A stretch of DNA of 8,280 nt from an uncultured beta proteobacterium. Lineage in GTDB: Bacteria > Pseudomonadota > Gammaproteobacteria > Burkholderiales > Burkholderiaceae_C. Of the stretch, positions 6,648-8,280 are shown one piece after another. The notes beneath the pieces were generated by a model, which made no database searches, was not told the origin of the DNA, and was given only the letters and a program-made list of their open reading frames with translations. The translations under genes and the position numbers were made by a program. Position 1 is the first letter of the stretch. Every line of letters starts with the position of its first letter. Where the stretch lies: NCBI GenBank assembly GCA_903944555.1, contig CAJASG010000220.1, forward strand, positions 1 through 8,280, written 5' to 3'.

Positions 6648-7670
6648 TCATATTGCCAAGGCCGAGGTGTCCAGCGCGGGGTAGCGCTCTGTCAGTGCGG
6701 CCAAACCATGCATCGCGCGACTCTTCCACCCGGGCCCCTGACTGATGAGGCCTTCCCAAGTCTCGCCAAGAAGCTCTGCATCATTTTTGCCAAGGTAGGC
6801 GATGAGCGATGCTGCCTGCTCCAGATCCTTGCTGGCCTTCACCCGCATGCTCTGCGGCCTCTCGCCATAGACCAATAATTTGTGCAGCGCGTATTTTTCA
6901 GGCGGCGGGGCGTTGACCGTAATCGCCCCACGCTGCGCGAGCAGAGTAATTTGCAAAGGCGCCTCCATGGAAAACTCCATGAACTTCAACGGCTGCATGG
7001 TCGCATTGAGCGCCTTGATCAGTACCGGCGTGTCCCCGCCACGGTGCATGCAAGTCACAAAATCGATTTGCAGGTCTTGCTCATCGGACTTCACGTAGGT
7101 GGTCAGGCTCTTGACGGGCACAAAACCCATTTGCAGCGCCTCAATCTCGCTGCCCATATCCATGGTGACATCCGAGGGGATTGCAACCGACACGTTGCGT
7201 CCTGCGTGGGCAAAATCCAAGTCCACTGTTTGCGCACCCGATTGCCACCGCACACCCAGGTAATTCTGGTACGCCATGTAGACATGCGTGCCCACCAATA
7301 TTCCACCCGCCCGAAAAAAGCCTGCGTCTGCCAGGCGCTCAAGGATTTTGGCGTGTGACGGGACAATGGCCGGGCACCCGGCCGCCATCGCCTGGCGGGT
7401 GAGCTGGCGCAAGTGCAGCTTTTTGCCATCTCCACTGCGATGCAGATCAATGAGTTGGGTCAGCTCATCGCACGCAGAACCCAAAAATATCTGCATCTGC
7501 TTACCCGTCAAGTCCGGGGTTTGGTAGTACCAGTACTCCCTTCCTTTCACCACCTTCCTGGAAAAACTGCCAGGCAATTCGGCCACGGTGCGGACATCCT
7601 CCAACCGGCTCGCGCTTGCCAGTGCCGCGTAGGCAGTTTGAGCTGCCGTAGAAAGTGGTGTGTAGAACAT
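6648..7670 (-). CDS. GSU2403-family nucleotidyltransferase-fold protein
   Basis: This 340-residue protein resembles the GSU2403-type nucleotidyltransferases, distant relatives of the AbiEii/MenT toxins; the biochemical activity of this family is not well defined. The fold signature is visible: a glycine-rich GGILVGTHVYMAYQNYLG segment (122-139), then TVDLDFA giving the paired acids D150 and D152, and a third acidic strand residue D203 in LQIDFVT. The C-terminal half has PEKYALHKLLVYGERP (257-272) and a KASKDLEQAASLI helix (278-290), as in related enzymes. The N-terminal about 110 residues form an extra helical and beta region that I cannot assign. All three acids are present, so it should be active. 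The ATG at 7670 has no Shine-Dalgarno and lies six bases after a perfect inverted-repeat arm. It is the last gene of a minus-strand group with the AbiEii-like gene. Confidence 0.82.
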   Translation of the reverse strand: MFYTPLSTAAQTAYAALASASRLEDVRTVAELPGSFSRKVVKGREYWYYQTPDLTGKQMQIFLGSACDELTQLIDLHRSGDGKKLHLRQLTRQAMAAGCPAIVPSHAKILERLADAGFFRAGGILVGTHVYMAYQNYLGVRWQSGAQTVDLDFAHAGRNVSVAIPSDVTMDMGSEIEALQMGFVPVKSLTTYVKSDEQDLQIDFVTCMHRGGDTPVLIKALNATMQPLKFMEFSMEAPLQITLLAQRGAITVNAPPPEKYALHKLLVYGERPQSMRVKASKDLEQAASLIAYLGKNDAELLGETWEGLISQGPGWKSRAMHGLAALTERYPALDTSALAI

Positions 7671-7676
7671 TGAGAC

Positions 7677-7708
7677 GTTATACTGAGAAAAATATTAGTC
7701 AGTATAAC
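7677..7708. promoter_or_regulatory. Perfect 10-12-10 inverted repeat: likely operator/promoter of the GSU2403-family gene
   Basis: GTTATACTGA (7677-7686) and TCAGTATAAC (7699-7708) are exact reverse complements separated by 12 bases, so the half-sites are 22 bases apart, about two helical turns. Each arm contains a -10-like hexamer: on the minus strand TATACT (7706-7701) and TATAAC (7682-7677). The latter would place the transcript start at about the ATG itself. A dimeric repressor site overlapping the core promoter is the simplest reading. A terminator for the 37-codon frame is less likely because there is no GC stem or trailing T-run. Confidence 0.6.
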
Positions 7709-7713
7709 CATCC

Positions 7714-7827
7714 TTAGAACTTCTTCAGAAATTCTTCTCGGGTGTAGGGGGCTTCCTTGCGTGCAATGGACAAGGCCAGGCGCGTGAGCAGCGGCCAGAA
7801 ATGAAAATCCGCAAGAGAAAACGGCAT
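7714..7827 (-). CDS. Possible 37-residue small protein or remnant of a lost gene
   Basis: An uninterrupted frame of 37 codons runs from ATG at 7827 to TAA at 7714, directly preceded in frame by TAG. The product begins MPFSLADFHFWPLL, continues with a basic helix and ends TREEFLKKF. It has the look of a real protein C-terminus (aromatic, amphipathic, codon use biased to G/C at third positions in the second half). There is no clear ribosome site. It lies 55 bases past the AbiEii-like stop and upstream of the GSU2403-family gene. It could be a tiny partner protein or the tail of a deleted gene; I recognise no family. Confidence 0.35.
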   Translation of the reverse strand: MPFSLADFHFWPLLTRLALSIARKEAPYTREEFLKKF

Positions 7828-7847
7828 CTAGCGCCCGTGGAATATGC

Positions 7848-7859
7848 GTAGCCAGCTAC
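7848..7859. repeat. Short near-palindrome between toxin-like gene and small frame
   Basis: GTAGC-CA-GCTAC is a perfect 5-2-5 inverted repeat, and GTAGC recurs at 7867-7871. It lies 24 bases after the AbiEii-like stop. It is too short and has too small a loop to be a convincing terminator; it may be a protein site or chance. Confidence 0.25.
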
Positions 7860-7882
7860 TGAATTGGTAGCAAATAAACAAC

Positions 7883-8280
7883 TCATCTTTGCCCTAAATT
7901 GATGGTCAGTTCAGCCGCAGCAAGGGCAGCCATCAGCTCGTCAAAAGCAGGTGGCTCAGACATGAACATCGGGCGCATGGTGGCGTAATCGCGTGCCAGG
8001 TCTGCGCGGCGGTCTGGCGCGGGCACCAGCCGGAAAGTGCCTTGGCGCGCCAAGTCATAACGCGCCCAACCCCGCGCAAACACGCGGCTTTTCCAGTCCA
8101 CAACACGATCACATTGCGCCAAATCGGCCAGAAACTGCGCTGCATTGGTGTGCGCCAGCAGCCGGGCCATATCAAAGTAGTGCCTGGCATAGCGGTCTGG
8201 CGTGGGTGAACCTGTAGGGCGGTGGTACTCGGCATGCAAAATCGTCGCCTTCTCCCAAAAAGTGCGCTGCAGCTCCAGCG
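7883..8280 (-). CDS. AbiEii-family nucleotidyltransferase toxin, C-terminal part (5' end outside window)
   Basis: The open frame continues past 8239 to the window edge, so the true start lies outside; 132 residues are visible and full family members are about 250-300. Translated to the edge it begins LELQRTFWEKATILHAEYHR. The TFWEKATILHAEYHR block, followed by RYARHYFDMARL, is the C-terminal signature of AbiEii/AbiGii nucleotidyltransferases, including the lysine and glutamate of the family's conserved motif. Such proteins are toxins of type IV-like toxin-antitoxin and phage-abortive systems (AbiE, MenT) that inhibit growth by nucleotidyl transfer, to tRNA in the MenT cases studied. The catalytic DxD half is outside, so activity cannot be judged. 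The partner AbiEi-type antitoxin, if present, would be expected upstream, beyond the right edge. Confidence 0.85.
   Translation of the reverse strand, partial: LELQRTFWEKATILHAEYHRPTGSPTPDRYARHYFDMARLLAHTNAAQFLADLAQCDRVVDWKSRVFARGWARYDLARQGTFRLVPAPDRRADLARDYATMRPMFMSEPPAFDELMAALAAAELTINLGQR

Noticed and set aside
6228..6878. 216-codon plus-strand frame crossing three minus-strand regions
   Set aside because: It is antisense to the secreted protein gene and the end of the GSU2403-family gene, crosses their intergenic gap and has no coherent domain.
7733..7886. Small frame starting with an ATG that overlaps the AbiEii-like stop (ATGA)
   Set aside because: The overlap looks like translational coupling, but the product is Cys/Arg-rich and frame-shifted against the more protein-like 37-codon frame, so it is probably a shadow.
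1..8280. CRISPR arrays, insertion sequences, tRNA or rRNA genes
   Set aside because: I found no spaced direct-repeat series, transposase motifs with terminal repeats, or tRNA/rRNA-like conserved stretches on either strand by reading. A tRNA or Rfam scan was not run.

Overview
The window looks like chromosomal DNA of a GC-rich betaproteobacterium, most likely of the order Burkholderiales and near Rhodoferax or other Comamonadaceae. This is inferred from codon use, from a cbbR gene divergent from Calvin-cycle genes, and from the protein families present. No rRNA, tRNA or sequenced reference is available here to confirm it. Seven protein genes are clear, two of them cut by the window edges, and a possible 37-residue reading frame lies near the right end. 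No stretch longer than about 215 bases lacks a gene.

Left part (1-2587): carbon fixation. The minus strand carries cbbY (xylulose-1,5-bisphosphate phosphatase), whose end overlaps by 10 bases the start of fbp/cbbF (fructose-1,6-bisphosphatase, running off the left edge). The divergent plus-strand gene is cbbR, the LysR-type regulator of Calvin-cycle operons. The shared 171-base gap holds plausible promoters in both directions, LysR-type operator-like repeats and a perfect tandem 10-mer. CbbR probably senses Calvin-cycle metabolites and drives cbbY-fbp and whatever follows outside the window. RuBisCO itself is not in view.

Middle part (2611-6521): cell surface and biofilm. On the minus strand a small secreted protein of unknown role (135 aa) is followed by a strong hairpin terminator. 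Next comes an O-antigen ligase/polymerase-family membrane protein, then a LapD-like c-di-GMP receptor whose ATG lies inside the end of the ligase gene behind a near-perfect Shine-Dalgarno. The LapD-like protein has degenerate GGDEF and EAL domains, so it most likely binds c-di-GMP and signals across the inner membrane rather than making or breaking the messenger. The gene pair suggests coupling of surface glycan assembly to adhesin retention.

Right part (6648-8280): an accessory-looking segment with two different nucleotidyltransferase-fold proteins on the minus strand. One is the C-terminal part of an AbiEii-family toxin (running off the right edge) and the other is a complete GSU2403-family protein. 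They are separated by an AT-richer gap containing the 37-codon frame and a perfect 10-12-10 inverted repeat ending 7 bases before the GSU2403-family start codon. This is the most unusual part of the window and may be a toxin-antitoxin or phage-defence locus.
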